Source of the DNA: Lysinibacillus sp.
GTDB taxonomy: Bacteria; Bacillota; Bacilli; Bacillales_A; Planococcaceae
Direction: 5' to 3'
Assembly (NCBI GenBank): GCA_031181585.1
Contig: JAPSKP010000023.1
Span: 2,247 to 42,998, forward strand
Length of the DNA: 40,752 nucleotides
Shown: piece by piece, positions 16,751 to 26,082 of the stretch
Numbering within the stretch: the first letter of the stretch is position 1
How the letters are laid out: each line of letters begins with the position of its first letter
Made by a program: the position numbers and the translations under genes
Notes under the pieces: generated by a model
What the model saw: only the letters and a program-made list of their open reading frames with translations
Told to the model about the DNA's origin: nothing
The model's database searches: none

Positions 16751-16777
16751 TATTATAAAAAATCGCTGAAAAACAAC

Positions 16778-16816
16778 AAATGTACGCCATTTCCCAAACA
16801 GGATGGCGTACATTTT
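16778..16816 (+). terminator. Strong terminator after the DHA2 exporter
   Basis: Perfect 13-bp stem AAATGTACGCCAT / ATGGCGTACATTT with a 12-base loop and a T run. The symmetrical A/T flanks make it usable in both directions, for the convergent SUKH gene as well. Confidence 0.9.
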
Positions 16817-16844
16817 TTAAGTTTATTATCATCATTACTGCATG

Positions 16845-17369
16845 CTAATCCTCTTCATTGAGACACAGTTCTATAAACTCAAACAGGCTCTTTGCCTCCA
16901 CTGAACGATCTCCCCAATCATGCCAAAAATACAGAATCTGCCCCGCTGTTCCGGATTCAGCAGGATCAGTATCAATACAAACATAATCCCCTGCGCCATT
17001 TTCTGCTATCGGAATCCATTTTGAATTCCAAAGCAATGGTTTGACTTCATCTTCATTCTCAAGTTCCAACTCATCATCCGGATCAAATTCCTCCTGCAAA
17101 AACCTCCAATTCTCTATAATCTCAAACGTAGGGGAAAGGATTAAATTCCTTACAAATGCGTTACCCCCTGTGTTCCAAACTTGTCCGTTATGTATTCTGT
17201 ACAGACTTTTCATTTCTTCTGGCAGCCTCACACCGAGTGTCGATTCCACGAGTTCAAAATCTTTATCCGTAGCACCTTGCTGGAGATTTAACGATTCTTT
17301 AAAGTTTTCCTCCACACTCTCCCCTTTTTCAATAATTTGCTGCCATAGCTGCTCTGCTTTGTTTTTCAT
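16845..17369 (-). CDS. SMI1/KNR4 (SUKH) family protein
   Basis: 174 residues from the ATG at 17369, supported by GGGGGGAT upstream (an upstream ATG lies within that site). SUKH signature: an LGVRLPEEMKSLYRIHNG segment, a later WIPIAENGAGDYVCIDTDP and GQILYFWHDWG. SUKH proteins are immunity proteins against nuclease toxins or scaffold-type proteins. No toxin gene is adjacent, so the role is open. Confidence 0.88.
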   Translation of the reverse strand: MKNKAEQLWQQIIEKGESVEENFKESLNLQQGATDKDFELVESTLGVRLPEEMKSLYRIHNGQVWNTGGNAFVRNLILSPTFEIIENWRFLQEEFDPDDELELENEDEVKPLLWNSKWIPIAENGAGDYVCIDTDPAESGTAGQILYFWHDWGDRSVEAKSLFEFIELCLNEED

Positions 17370-17925
17370 TCTATTAGATCCCCCCATTGTAAAATAACGA
17401 TAAAGTTATGAATGTTCATTGTCCAGACAAGCTAGACTTTTTATATCTTTCATTGTTAACCTAAAACTAATTCAGACAGGATTAATCCAAAAAATAATTC
17501 TATAATGAGAATAAAAGCATATAGCAGCTTCATTTTCATTGTTTATTCATTGAAAACCATCCCCGAATAACGATACATCCAATAAAATTTATTACAATAC
17601 AACAACTGCCGCGTATGCCGGAAAATCTCTAAAATTCTGGTTGTAACATCTTTATATACCTTTACAAGAAAAGCTATTAAAGATCATGCTCATAGAACAA
17701 GCCATAAAATACTGATTATCAACTATTTGCGACCTTCGAATATATTACTAAAATTTGATTATCTGCTACCAAAATGTCACATATGATAGTAATAATCACC
17801 AGTCAAATGCTGAAAGAGGAATTATTGAATAATATTGTTATAATAATAATTACATAACCGGCTTACCGCCCTTAGCATGAATTGGCGTGATCCATATACT
17901 TATTATTCGATATGAGGTGTATTTA
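17370..17925. other. 556-base AT-rich intergenic region
   Basis: No open frame with a Shine-Dalgarno is visible. Long A/T runs near 17820-17860 include TATAAT-like hexamers suited to the promoter of the kinase-like gene. I see no RNA gene or repeat. Confidence 0.4.
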
Positions 17926-18528
17926 GTGAAATACCAAGAATTGGCCGAGAGTGTGATCATGGAGAAAAAAGGAAAGACACCGCAGTTAAAAAGTTATAAT
18001 AGCACGCTGCAACTGATTGGAACAGGTAGAAGTGCTTTTGTATTTAAGGTGAAGAACGAACAGGTTGCTTTAAAAGTATTCTTTCCTGATAAAGCACATA
18101 TTGCTGAAGAAGAAGCTGCCATTTACAGAAAGCTGCCACCTAGCAGCTACTATCCTGCCTTACACGAGGCTGGCAAAAACTATATCGTAATAGATTACCT
18201 TGACGGACATACACTATTCCAACATTTAGAAAATGGTATATATATTCAAGAAGAAAAAATACATGCAATTAATGAAGCATTGGAAATGGCAAGAAAAGTT
18301 GGACTTAACCCTTCCGACATTCACTTAAAAAATATCATCATCACTTCAAATGGAGAAGTGAAGTTAATCGATGTAGCTCGTTTTCGCCAAACGAAAAATG
18401 ATAGGCAATGGGATGATTTACAAAAAGCTTATTTTAAAGGCTATGTAAAATCGTATTTTCCGAAAAGAATCCCTCGTGCTCTCTTAAACTGCATAGCGGC
18501 AGTTTATAAAACCGGGCTGCGTTTTTAA
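17926..18528 (+). CDS. Small protein-kinase-fold protein
   Basis: 200 residues from the GTG at 17926, which follows GAGGTG by 6 bases. Minimal kinase fold: glycine-rich loop IGTGRSAFVFKV, ATP lysine in QVALKVFF (K50), a glutamate in AEEEAAIYRKL, catalytic loop PSDIHLKNIII (D131, N136) and a metal-binding aspartate in VKLIDVARF (D149, in place of DFG). This resembles RIO/Bud32-like or YrzF-like bacterial kinases. There is no membrane or PASTA region. It could phosphorylate a protein or small molecule; substrate unknown. Confidence 0.82.
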   Translation: MKYQELAESVIMEKKGKTPQLKSYNSTLQLIGTGRSAFVFKVKNEQVALKVFFPDKAHIAEEEAAIYRKLPPSSYYPALHEAGKNYIVIDYLDGHTLFQHLENGIYIQEEKIHAINEALEMARKVGLNPSDIHLKNIIITSNGEVKLIDVARFRQTKNDRQWDDLQKAYFKGYVKSYFPKRIPRALLNCIAAVYKTGLRF

Positions 18529-18538
18529 AATGAATTGC

Positions 18539-18573
18539 GTGCAGAATGCAGCTATTACATTCTGCACTTTTTG
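18539..18573 (+). terminator. Terminator of the kinase-like gene
   Basis: Perfect 10-bp stem GTGCAGAATG / CATTCTGCAC with a 9-base loop, then TTTTT, beginning 11 bases after the stop. Confidence 0.9.
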
Positions 18574-18781
18574 CCTACAGCATTCCTCGTAAGCTCTAAA
18601 ATACAAAACTGGATATGAAAAGCATTTATTTGTTGTATTCCTTCATACAAGTAAATTAACCTTCATTCAACCATAAGAAATGCCAGGTACCTGACAGAAC
18701 CCGGTATCTGAATAATGATTATCTGCATAAGCTTTTCTAGTAAAAAAGCTTTCTTTAGCATCCTCTGTTATCTGAAGACTT

Positions 18782-19798
18782 TTATTTCATTATTTCCCCT
18801 TCGATTTCGATCATCATATCAAAGGCGCCCTCTGACTTATTCGAGCATACCACCACTTTACGAGATGAATCCGGATAATAAGCAGAGTGAAAGCTAACGC
18901 CCGGGTCATAGCCCATGACATGATATTTAAAGATTGCATTATTCCTTATTTTAATCCATACACCGTAGCCGTAATGGTCTTCCTCGTCTTCCTCAGCGTG
19001 AGGCGTCAGAAGCAGCTTCGTTGTCTCTTCAGTTAATAATGAATAACTCATCAGCGCGTCCCACAACTTCGCCATGTCATGCACTGTAATAAACGCACCG
19101 CCATCCGAACCGCCTTTTGCCGGTAAGGAATAGATATTTGTTTTCCATGTACCATCTTCAAAATCAATATAGCCCTGTGCAGTGTTAGCAGGCAGAGCGT
19201 CTAATTCGAAATAGCCTGCGCTCGTCATATCCGCTTTTTGAAAAATGTTCTTTACGACGTATTCATCAAATGTGCTTTGACTTGCCTGCTCTACGATTAA
19301 GCCAAGCAAAATGTATCCCGCATTGTTATAATGGAATCTTTCACCGACCTTCGATTTCATCGGCAAGTGCTGGAATAATGGCAGGAAATCCTCTAACCGC
19401 CGGATTCGATACATCGGCGTTTGGATCCACAGCTCTTCAAAGTCATCCATCGTCTCCTCATCAAAATAATCCGGAATTCCAGCAGTATGTGTCAGCAAAT
19501 GGTGAATTGTAATCTCTTCATCAAAGTGCTGAAAATCATATTGAAGATAATCCTTTACTTTTGTGTCTAAAGAGATGGTCCCTTTTTCAATAAGCTGAAG
19601 GACAGCTATAGCCGTAAAGAGTTTACACCCCGATGCAATTCCAAAGCGGGTCGATGAAGTGTTGGCTAGTTGCTCTGAGCGATTGGCGAAGCTATAGCTT
19701 TCATTTAATAACAAGCTCCCGTCATGGCCTTCCACTAACACCGCACCTGAAAAGCCGACTTCATGCTGGACCCCTTCTACTACCTCGCGTAAATTCAT
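18782..19798 (-). CDS. Serine hydrolase of the beta-lactamase/PBP (class C-like) family
   Basis: 338 residues from the ATG at 19798; AAGGGGG is 8 bases upstream, too near for the ATG at 19804. Active-site serine in SGCK (S58-K61 counted from the upstream ATG), the tyrosine motif YNNAGYILLG (Y159, N161) and HHLLTHTAGIPDYF typical of this group. No signal peptide, so it is probably cytoplasmic. These enzymes are esterases, peptidases or of unknown substrate; a true beta-lactamase role is unlikely. Confidence 0.88.
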   Translation of the reverse strand: MNLREVVEGVQHEVGFSGAVLVEGHDGSLLLNESYSFANRSEQLANTSSTRFGIASGCKLFTAIAVLQLIEKGTISLDTKVKDYLQYDFQHFDEEITIHHLLTHTAGIPDYFDEETMDDFEELWIQTPMYRIRRLEDFLPLFQHLPMKSKVGERFHYNNAGYILLGLIVEQASQSTFDEYVVKNIFQKADMTSAGYFELDALPANTAQGYIDFEDGTWKTNIYSLPAKGGSDGGAFITVHDMAKLWDALMSYSLLTEETTKLLLTPHAEEDEEDHYGYGVWIKIRNNAIFKYHVMGYDPGVSFHSAYYPDSSRKVVVCSNKSEGAFDMMIEIEGEIMK

Positions 19799-19842
19799 GC
19801 CCATATCCCCCTTGATTTCATCTATATTTTATAACGCATAAA

Positions 19843-20205
19843 TCAATATTCATCAGACGTCAATAACACTAAGTCTTCCTTACAGAGTCCTGACTTTTTC
19901 TCGTGCTTGAACTGCGTTAAATTCCCCAGGAAATTACGTACAGTATCCTCCAGCGCTTGTTCTATTGAAATCCCGGAGCCGAAGCCCCCCTCATATCCAC
20001 CTTCTGGAGTTTTTATTCTAAGGTTTGTGTATCCAGAATAAAAGGGGCTGGTTTGTCCCTCATAAATCTTCACTTTGAAAAGGCCGTAATGGATAATATC
20101 GCCCTCAAACAATTCTTCAAAAAAACGCAGGGCGGTAATCTCAAATTCACCCACACATTTTTCGATCGTTTCAACATTTTCGTTTCTGATATCTTTCCAG
20201 CTCAA
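19843..20205 (-). CDS. Conserved-looking hypothetical protein
   Basis: 120 residues, acidic N-terminal half, with a glycine-rich centre (GGYEGGFGSGIS) and IEQALEDTVRNFLGNL helix near the end. Starts at TTG (20205) with a very strong AAAGGAGGTG 6 bases upstream, which decides the start. No membrane segment. Family not recognised. It lies between the serine hydrolase and the 608-residue gene, 53 bases from the latter, and may be co-transcribed with it. Confidence 0.7.
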   Translation of the reverse strand: MSWKDIRNENVETIEKCVGEFEITALRFFEELFEGDIIHYGLFKVKIYEGQTSPFYSGYTNLRIKTPEGGYEGGFGSGISIEQALEDTVRNFLGNLTQFKHEKKSGLCKEDLVLLTSDEY

Positions 20206-20258
20206 TAAAACACCTCCTTTGTAATGGGGCTAAAAATGACTTTATTAATGGATTATAA

Positions 20259-22085
20259 TTACAACAAACTCTTTGCCAGCTGGCGATTTTCCTTATCCAT
20301 CGAACGATCGCTGACGTACTTCAGCGCCTCTACCATTTCCGGCTTGTACCACGCTGCTTTCTCCTGCCCACTAATTGCCGACAAGGCAAAGCCCTGTACA
20401 TTTACATCTACTGAACGCAAGCATTTTTCTATGAACGCGAGCCCCGTTCCTTCAAGGTCACCTAAAGCTTCCAGCAGCACAATCACGGTCGCTTTCTCTT
20501 CATCTGTTAACTCATCAAGTGAGACGAAGCGGTCTGTAAACGCTACTAAAGCTTCGGTTACCTCTTTATCTTCCATCTCAAGTAATGCCAGGTGGTATTC
20601 GAGTCTGTTTGGCTCCTTTTTCAGCTTGTTAAACAATACATCTTTAATATCTGCTTTATAAAATTTCGCAATCGCTAATGCCTGGAGCTGGTCCTTCTCT
20701 TCTGAATGAAGAATTGCTAAAGCCTCTTGCAGCCATTTTGGATCCGCCGCAATTTCCTGGATGGCTTCACCTGCGATACGTCGTTCATGAGGCTTCCAGG
20801 TATTCTCATAGCGCGCCTCCCACGTTTCTTCCTCTTCATCCATATAATCAGCAATACGTGCCAGCATATAAAAGTCCTTCAGCTCTTGGCAATGCGTTTT
20901 GGCATGATATGCATAGCGCATAAGTACCTGCCCTGCGTATTCATATTCGTCAATCGGCATGTGTCCGTCCTCTGACAGCAGTCCGGCAATGATCTCGGTC
21001 GTACCGATAAATAATTCATTTGATATTCCTGGTTCGTGCAGCGCGACGTCAAGTCTGCCTTTTTCTGCACAGACAACTGAAGAATAGCTGTTCAGAATAT
21101 CATTTTTCGTACCTTCTGTTAAAAACCAGTAGCGGATTTCCTCCGTTTCAGGCTCCAAAAAGTTAACCGCCTCTATTTTCCCCCAGCCTTTTACTTTCTG
21201 GGCCAGCTGCCAAATATAATCGTTTGCATGACGTGTGCCGTTCTTCAGCGCAAATAAAGCGACTCCCGTGAATTCCTCATGTAGGGCAATGGACTGAAGA
21301 CGATCCTTATAGGCTTCGCAATTGGTGCAGCCCAAAATGACCATTGCGAACTTCATCACTTCCCGGTGTGCAGCATTCTCAAGCAGCCAAAGTGCTTCCT
21401 GCTGAACGCGCTGTTCATCCTTCTCCTGCTGTACAAATAATTCCACTAATTCATGGAAATAGCTGATGACCAGCTCTTCCTGGATCTTTTCGTACGTCGC
21501 CTTCCGTGTTTGATTCGTCGGCTTCTCCACTTGCTCCATAAAGTATTTAATGAGCTTTTTCGTATAAAAAGGTGTGACGACATCTGCCAGCAACCTGTCT
21601 GACAAACCTGGCGCAAGTTTTGGGTGATTTTCGTCAAATAAATATTCCTCATCAGGTAAATCCGTATATAAAATCCGGCCATGTTGCTGGACTTGCTTTT
21701 CAAGGTACGGCAAGATTTTCTCTTTATGTGACCACGGTAAAAACTCTAATGTCACAGCTTCCTTCAAAATAACTTGCCTGTCCACCTTCACCGTAATATT
21801 CAGCCGGACAAAGCCGCCGATCTTCACGTGTATCTTATGTACGTGCCCATCTGCCGTCTGAAAAGTTCCCGACAATGTAGAGTACGGCATTAAATGCGAC
21901 CACATCGACTGGCGGGTATGCTGGTCAATCACTTGACCATCAACAAGTAATGTTTCCTCCATCATTTTGTTATGAATCTCAATTTTATGCCCTTCAAAAT
22001 CAATTGCCCAGTATTTGTCGACTTCCTTTGCAGCATCGTTTTTCACATTACGTATTTCTCGTTTCAATTCTTCTTTTAAACCCAT
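20259..22085 (-). CDS. Large hypothetical protein, helical repeat-like
   Basis: 608 residues. Residues 1-115 contain a beta-rich domain (DFEGHKIEIHNKMMEETLLV, later GHVHKIHVKIGGFVRLNITV). The remaining 490 residues are almost entirely helical with many leucine/alanine/glutamate repeats resembling HEAT/TPR scaffolds. Two cysteines close together (GCTNCEAY) sit near residue 257. AAAGGAG precedes the ATG. No catalytic motif is seen. I cannot assign it to a family; a scaffold or binding role is a guess from its shape only. Confidence 0.75.
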   Translation of the reverse strand: MGLKEELKREIRNVKNDAAKEVDKYWAIDFEGHKIEIHNKMMEETLLVDGQVIDQHTRQSMWSHLMPYSTLSGTFQTADGHVHKIHVKIGGFVRLNITVKVDRQVILKEAVTLEFLPWSHKEKILPYLEKQVQQHGRILYTDLPDEEYLFDENHPKLAPGLSDRLLADVVTPFYTKKLIKYFMEQVEKPTNQTRKATYEKIQEELVISYFHELVELFVQQEKDEQRVQQEALWLLENAAHREVMKFAMVILGCTNCEAYKDRLQSIALHEEFTGVALFALKNGTRHANDYIWQLAQKVKGWGKIEAVNFLEPETEEIRYWFLTEGTKNDILNSYSSVVCAEKGRLDVALHEPGISNELFIGTTEIIAGLLSEDGHMPIDEYEYAGQVLMRYAYHAKTHCQELKDFYMLARIADYMDEEEETWEARYENTWKPHERRIAGEAIQEIAADPKWLQEALAILHSEEKDQLQALAIAKFYKADIKDVLFNKLKKEPNRLEYHLALLEMEDKEVTEALVAFTDRFVSLDELTDEEKATVIVLLEALGDLEGTGLAFIEKCLRSVDVNVQGFALSAISGQEKAAWYKPEMVEALKYVSDRSMDKENRQLAKSLL

Positions 22086-22490
22086 TTCTAAACTCCTTTA
22101 ATCATGCTAATTTATGTGATCCTACTTTTTATTTTTAAAATGCCCTTCATTACTGCCCTTATTAAAAAGTGAATAATATAATGAAAATTTCCGTTCTAGG
22201 ATTTCAGTTACTCCTTCTCAACTAGAAATCCAGGAATTATAACATTTCACAGTATTTAGTATACATGATAATGCATGGATGTGTCGGGATAGTTTCTATT
22301 TCTAGTGATTAACCGTTATATGCTTCAGTGACAGGGTTTCTATTAATGCTAATAGCGACTGCCCGGTGTTGCTCTCCGTCAGTCTCCTATCTCAGACGTA
22401 TCTTCAGGAATTCTTAAGATTTATCCCCAATATCTGTTAAGATTTCCCTGTTACACTGAACATAACAAGCTGTTCAGGAGGAACCTTATT
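22086..22490. other. 405-base gap with promoter region of the VanZ gene
   Basis: No gene supported. Near its end the inverted repeat CTGAACA ... TGTTCAG (22457-22477) directly adjoins and partly overlaps the AGGAGG of the VanZ gene, so an RNA hairpin could affect its translation. Confidence 0.4.
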
Positions 22491-23900
22491 ATGGATGTCA
22501 TTTCTATCGTTTCTGGTCTTTTGCCGTATATTAAATATTCGATTGCTTTACTCATCATTCTACTGGCTGCATACGTTGTTTATCGAAAATTTTTCTACAA
22601 AAAATATCCGGTACAACTCTCTACGTTTATAGTCGTTACGTTGCTGATTTGCTGGGCCGTAGTCGTATTAGGCATTACCACCCTCAGCAGACCGGCATTT
22701 TTTACGGGACAGCTGAATTTCAGTCTATTCAGCGGCTATCTAAATGCATGGAATAAATGGTCATTGTCTGAGTTTCAGCTAATCATCTTTAATGTGATTA
22801 TGTTTATGCCGCTCGGCGGACTGCTGCCGCTGCTTCACCGAAAAAACAGATCATTTTGGCGTGTCTTCTTTCTGTCGTTTATGTTCACGCTGTGCGTCGA
22901 AGTTTTCCAATTAGTTTCTGGTAAAGGGATTTTTGAATTGGACGACCTGTTGCATAATACAATCGGAAGCATCGCGGGATACTTCATCGTAATGGCTTTC
23001 ATCGTGATGATTGAACAGCGTCAAGTAAAGCTGGCACCGATTGTAAAGGCCCTTTCCATTCCCCTGTTTTTTATCGCGCTGTTCGGTATTGCGAATACAG
23101 TCTATCAAGCACAGGAATTCGGGAATCTGCCCTTCAAGCCTGCCCAAAAGCAAAGCATGGAGCAAATTCAAGTACAGCTGGAAACCGAGCTTTCCGATCA
23201 AGAAGCAGAGGCATGTATTTATTACAATGAGGATATAAGAAACAAAAAAGTATTAACCCAAATCGCCCAGTCCATCGCCGAGCAATTCGATTTACAGCAG
23301 CAGGGCGGAATGCGCAGAGAATCGGAAAACCTTGGCTTTTCATTTCTAGATGAGGAAGGCATCAGCTATTCCCTCATTTACAGCATAACGAAGGGAAGCT
23401 GGGACTTGTATACTAATGACCCAAATGATGAACCTCTAACTGCAGATATTAAACAGCAAAAAGAGCTTATAGAGAATTGGCTGGAAAAAGAAGAATTAAT
23501 GCCGATTAACGCTGTCTATCAGCAGCAGGATGAACGGACAATTCGCTGGGATTTAGCAGAGGCAGAGAATTTGCAGACTGCCTGTGAAGATTTTTCACAA
23601 GGCCTGATCATGGCAACACTTTCCAGCCAGCAGACACCCGATAGCATATTCTATATGATCGATGACAACGAAATGGTGGCAAAAAAGCCCATCATTTCAC
23701 AACAAGATGCATATGAAGCATTGGTAAATGGTGAATTTAGCCTTTTTAATCCTTTACAAAAAGGCGACACGCTTACGGTAACGGATGTTCGCCTAACGTA
23801 TGAATACGATACAAAAGGCTATTACCAGCCTGTCTATAAATTTACAGGCTTTGTGAATGATCCGGAATCCACAGTTGAGATCTTGATGGCGGCTAGGTAA
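22491..23900 (+). CDS. VanZ-family membrane protein with a large C-terminal outer domain
   Basis: 469 residues. Residues 1-175 contain about five transmembrane helices with the VanZ pattern: NVIMFMPLGGLLPLL followed by a long loop and VEVFQLVSGKGIFELDDLLH, NTIGSIAGY. A further helix near 185-203 leads into about 265 soluble residues with no recognised domain, presumably extracytoplasmic. VanZ itself confers low-level teicoplanin resistance by an unknown mechanism; it is normally only about 160 residues, so this is an extended form. CAGGAGG precedes the ATG. Confidence 0.85.
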   Translation: MDVISIVSGLLPYIKYSIALLIILLAAYVVYRKFFYKKYPVQLSTFIVVTLLICWAVVVLGITTLSRPAFFTGQLNFSLFSGYLNAWNKWSLSEFQLIIFNVIMFMPLGGLLPLLHRKNRSFWRVFFLSFMFTLCVEVFQLVSGKGIFELDDLLHNTIGSIAGYFIVMAFIVMIEQRQVKLAPIVKALSIPLFFIALFGIANTVYQAQEFGNLPFKPAQKQSMEQIQVQLETELSDQEAEACIYYNEDIRNKKVLTQIAQSIAEQFDLQQQGGMRRESENLGFSFLDEEGISYSLIYSITKGSWDLYTNDPNDEPLTADIKQQKELIENWLEKEELMPINAVYQQQDERTIRWDLAEAENLQTACEDFSQGLIMATLSSQQTPDSIFYMIDDNEMVAKKPIISQQDAYEALVNGEFSLFNPLQKGDTLTVTDVRLTYEYDTKGYYQPVYKFTGFVNDPESTVEILMAAR

Positions 23901-23958
23901 TGCGTGAAGCGGCAAGCTTCCATATAATATTCTTTTATTCACATCTCCCAAGTTAAAT

Positions 23959-24000
23959 AAGGGCGGTCTGCCAGAGATTCCTCTCCGGCAGACCGCCCTT
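23959..24000. terminator. Bidirectional terminator between vanZ and the ABC-F gene
   Basis: Perfect 14-bp stem AAGGGCGGTCTGCC / GGCAGACCGCCCTT around AGAGATTCCTCTCC, where AGAG/CTCT can extend the stem. Core resembles hairpins at 28411-28446 and 32500-32527. Confidence 0.9.
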
Positions 24001-24065
24001 ACTAATTCAGAAATTACTTAATTCCGCCTGAAGGATAATGAAAACCTTCCAAGTACCGATTCACA

Positions 24066-25682
24066 CTAATCATCCCGCATCCCCTTCTGTTTTTCATACG
24101 CCCAGCTGTACGGCCCATCGTGTACGGTAATGGAGTGATTTTCAATCCATGCTACTTTTGAAAAAATCCTTTGCAAAAAGTAGCGGTCATGACTAATCGC
24201 AATGATGGTTCCAGTAAATTTCTCAAGCGTTTCTTCTAACACTTCTCTTGATTCAATATCTAAATGGTTTGTTGGTTCATCCAAAATTAAGACATTACAA
24301 TTTTGATGCATTAATTGAGCTAGCCGCAGCCTCATTTTCTCCCCGCCGCTTAAATCCCCAACATGTTTGAAAACATCGTGGCCATAGAACAGAAACTGCG
24401 CCAGGACCTGACGTGCTTCCCCTTCAGCTAACGATAAGTTCTCTCTAAAGACATCAATTAATCGAGCTGCAGGATTGGTACCATCAAATTGCTGGGCTAA
24501 ATAGCCGATCTTGACATTACTGCCTTGCCGAACCTTGCCGGACAGCGGTGTAATTTGCTGGAGCAATATTTTTAACAGCGTTGACTTTCCTGTCCCATTG
24601 TTTCCGACAATGGCAAATCGGTCCCGCCAGTAAATCGATAAATTGACATCCATAAATAGAATCTCGTCTGCAAAGCCATGCATCACATCCGTTAATTCAA
24701 ATACTTCCTTGCCAGCCCGATTATCCACCTGCAGCTGCAAATTCATTACCTTTTCATTTTTAGGCTTTCTTACAAGCTCCATTCGTTCCAGCATTTTTTC
24801 CATTACTTTTGCTTTACGATATAAATCAGGGTTTGGCGGAGATGCTTCATTAGCCCATTGACGCAGCCTGCGGATAGATTCCTTTATTTTTTGGATTTTC
24901 TTCTGCTGTTCCTGATAAGCTGCAAATTGCTGCTCGACCTTCAACTCCTTATTCCGCAAGTAGGCATCATAGTTACCGATGCTCACCCAGATTTCCCCGT
25001 CCTCGATCTCCAATACCTTTTGGGCTGTATTATTTAAAAATTGGCGATCATGGGAAATCATCATGACCGTTCCTTTAAAATAATGGATATAGTTTTCCAG
25101 CCATTCAATAGCTGCCAAATCTAGATGATTGGTCGGTTCATCTAATAATAAAATGCTTGGCTGCTGCAAAATAATATGCGCAAGCATCACCTTTGTTTTC
25201 TCTCCCCCGCTGAGATCATCAAAGAGACTGCTCAGTAATGGATGGATCCCTAATCCATTTGCAACCGAAGAGATTTTCGAATCGATCTCGTAACCGCCGC
25301 GTACGATAAATTGTTCCTGGAGTTCCCCGTATTGATGCAGCAATTTATCTGTTGTCTCTCGAATCATTTGTTCTTCAAGCTCTTGCAGGCGTTTTTGCAT
25401 TTGGATGAGCTCCGTAAATGCCGCATAAAGGACCTCATACACCGTTTTATCCGGAAAGTCCGGAATTTGATGCAAATACCCGACTTTATCACCTTTTGCT
25501 TTGATGACTCTTCCGTCATCCGGCTGCTCAATCCCAGCAAGCAGTTGAAAGAGCGTCGTTTTACCGCAGCCATTGCGTCCTACTACCGCTACACGCTCCC
25601 CTGGAAGCACCTCGATATTCATCTTCGTAAAAATTGGATTACCACCGATTGATTTTGATATATTTTCTGCTTTTAATTGCAT
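24066..25682 (-). CDS. ABC-F family ATPase (ribosome-protection type)
   Basis: 538 residues with two ATPase domains and no transmembrane region. First: GRNGCGKTT, LSGGEKTKVMLA, LLLDEPTNHLD. Second: GNNGTGKSTL, LSGGEKMRLRLA, LILDEPTNHLD. Between them (about 245-320) is the charged linker with the coiled-coil that reaches the peptidyl-transferase centre in this family. Members either rescue stalled ribosomes or protect against macrolides, lincosamides, streptogramins or pleuromutilins. The leader ORF and terminator upstream favour an antibiotic-inducible resistance role. AGGAGG precedes the ATG. Confidence 0.92.
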   Translation of the reverse strand: MQLKAENISKSIGGNPIFTKMNIEVLPGERVAVVGRNGCGKTTLFQLLAGIEQPDDGRVIKAKGDKVGYLHQIPDFPDKTVYEVLYAAFTELIQMQKRLQELEEQMIRETTDKLLHQYGELQEQFIVRGGYEIDSKISSVANGLGIHPLLSSLFDDLSGGEKTKVMLAHIILQQPSILLLDEPTNHLDLAAIEWLENYIHYFKGTVMMISHDRQFLNNTAQKVLEIEDGEIWVSIGNYDAYLRNKELKVEQQFAAYQEQQKKIQKIKESIRRLRQWANEASPPNPDLYRKAKVMEKMLERMELVRKPKNEKVMNLQLQVDNRAGKEVFELTDVMHGFADEILFMDVNLSIYWRDRFAIVGNNGTGKSTLLKILLQQITPLSGKVRQGSNVKIGYLAQQFDGTNPAARLIDVFRENLSLAEGEARQVLAQFLFYGHDVFKHVGDLSGGEKMRLRLAQLMHQNCNVLILDEPTNHLDIESREVLEETLEKFTGTIIAISHDRYFLQRIFSKVAWIENHSITVHDGPYSWAYEKQKGMRDD

Positions 25683-25718
25683 TTCCTACGCCTCCTAGCG
25701 CAGCTGAAAAAAGCATAC

Positions 25719-25750
25719 AAAAAAGACTACCCATTAACTAAGCAGTCTTT
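25719..25750 (-). terminator. Leader terminator (attenuator) upstream of the ABC-F gene
   Basis: On the minus strand AAAGACTGC pairs with GTAGTCTTT (9 bp, one G-T) around an 11-base loop, followed by TTTTT-rich sequence. It lies 32 bases before the leader's downstream gene's Shine-Dalgarno region and after the 43-codon leader ORF, in the position of a conditional terminator. Confidence 0.75.
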
Positions 25751-25781
25751 CACAAATTGTAGAAAGAATGAAGTTAATCAG

Positions 25782-25913
25782 CTACGCGTTCTTTTGAATT
25801 TGTCTAAAAAAGGGCATACCTATCCCGTTAGCAGCAAAATCAAAAGTAATGACACGTGCAAAATACATAGCTGTATCCACATTTACACCTGTCGTCATAG
25901 CTAAATTCATCAT
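25782..25913 (-). CDS. 43-residue leader peptide of the ABC-F gene
   Basis: ATG at 25913 (a second ATG follows directly) with GGAGGTGG 5 bases upstream, a much stronger site than chance would give. It encodes a 43-residue peptide, MMNLAMTTGVNVDTAMYF at the N-terminus and RQIQKNA at the end, stop TAG at 25784-25782. It ends 32 bases before the intrinsic terminator. In attenuated ABC-F genes, antibiotic-stalled ribosomes on such an ORF change RNA folding and allow readthrough. It is longer than most known leaders. Alternatively it is an independent small protein. Confidence 0.6.
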   Translation of the reverse strand: MMNLAMTTGVNVDTAMYFARVITFDFAANGIGMPFFRQIQKNA

Positions 25914-26082
25914 TCTTTCCACCTCCGTTCATTTTAGTTATTTTAATCTTACCATATTTCAATCAATTTACAATAAAAAATGGCAGAAACTACATAAAAT
26001 GATTGATTTGGTTAGCGGCAGCATCCAAGATCTCTTTCCTGTCCTGGATAACTTGTCACTTATATGGAGGTATTGGCGGCTT

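Noticed and set aside
18675-18700. CCAGGTACCTGAC-like palindrome, also partly seen near 40008 (GGTACCTGGC)
   Set aside because: Two short partial matches centred on GGTACC are too little to claim a repeat family.
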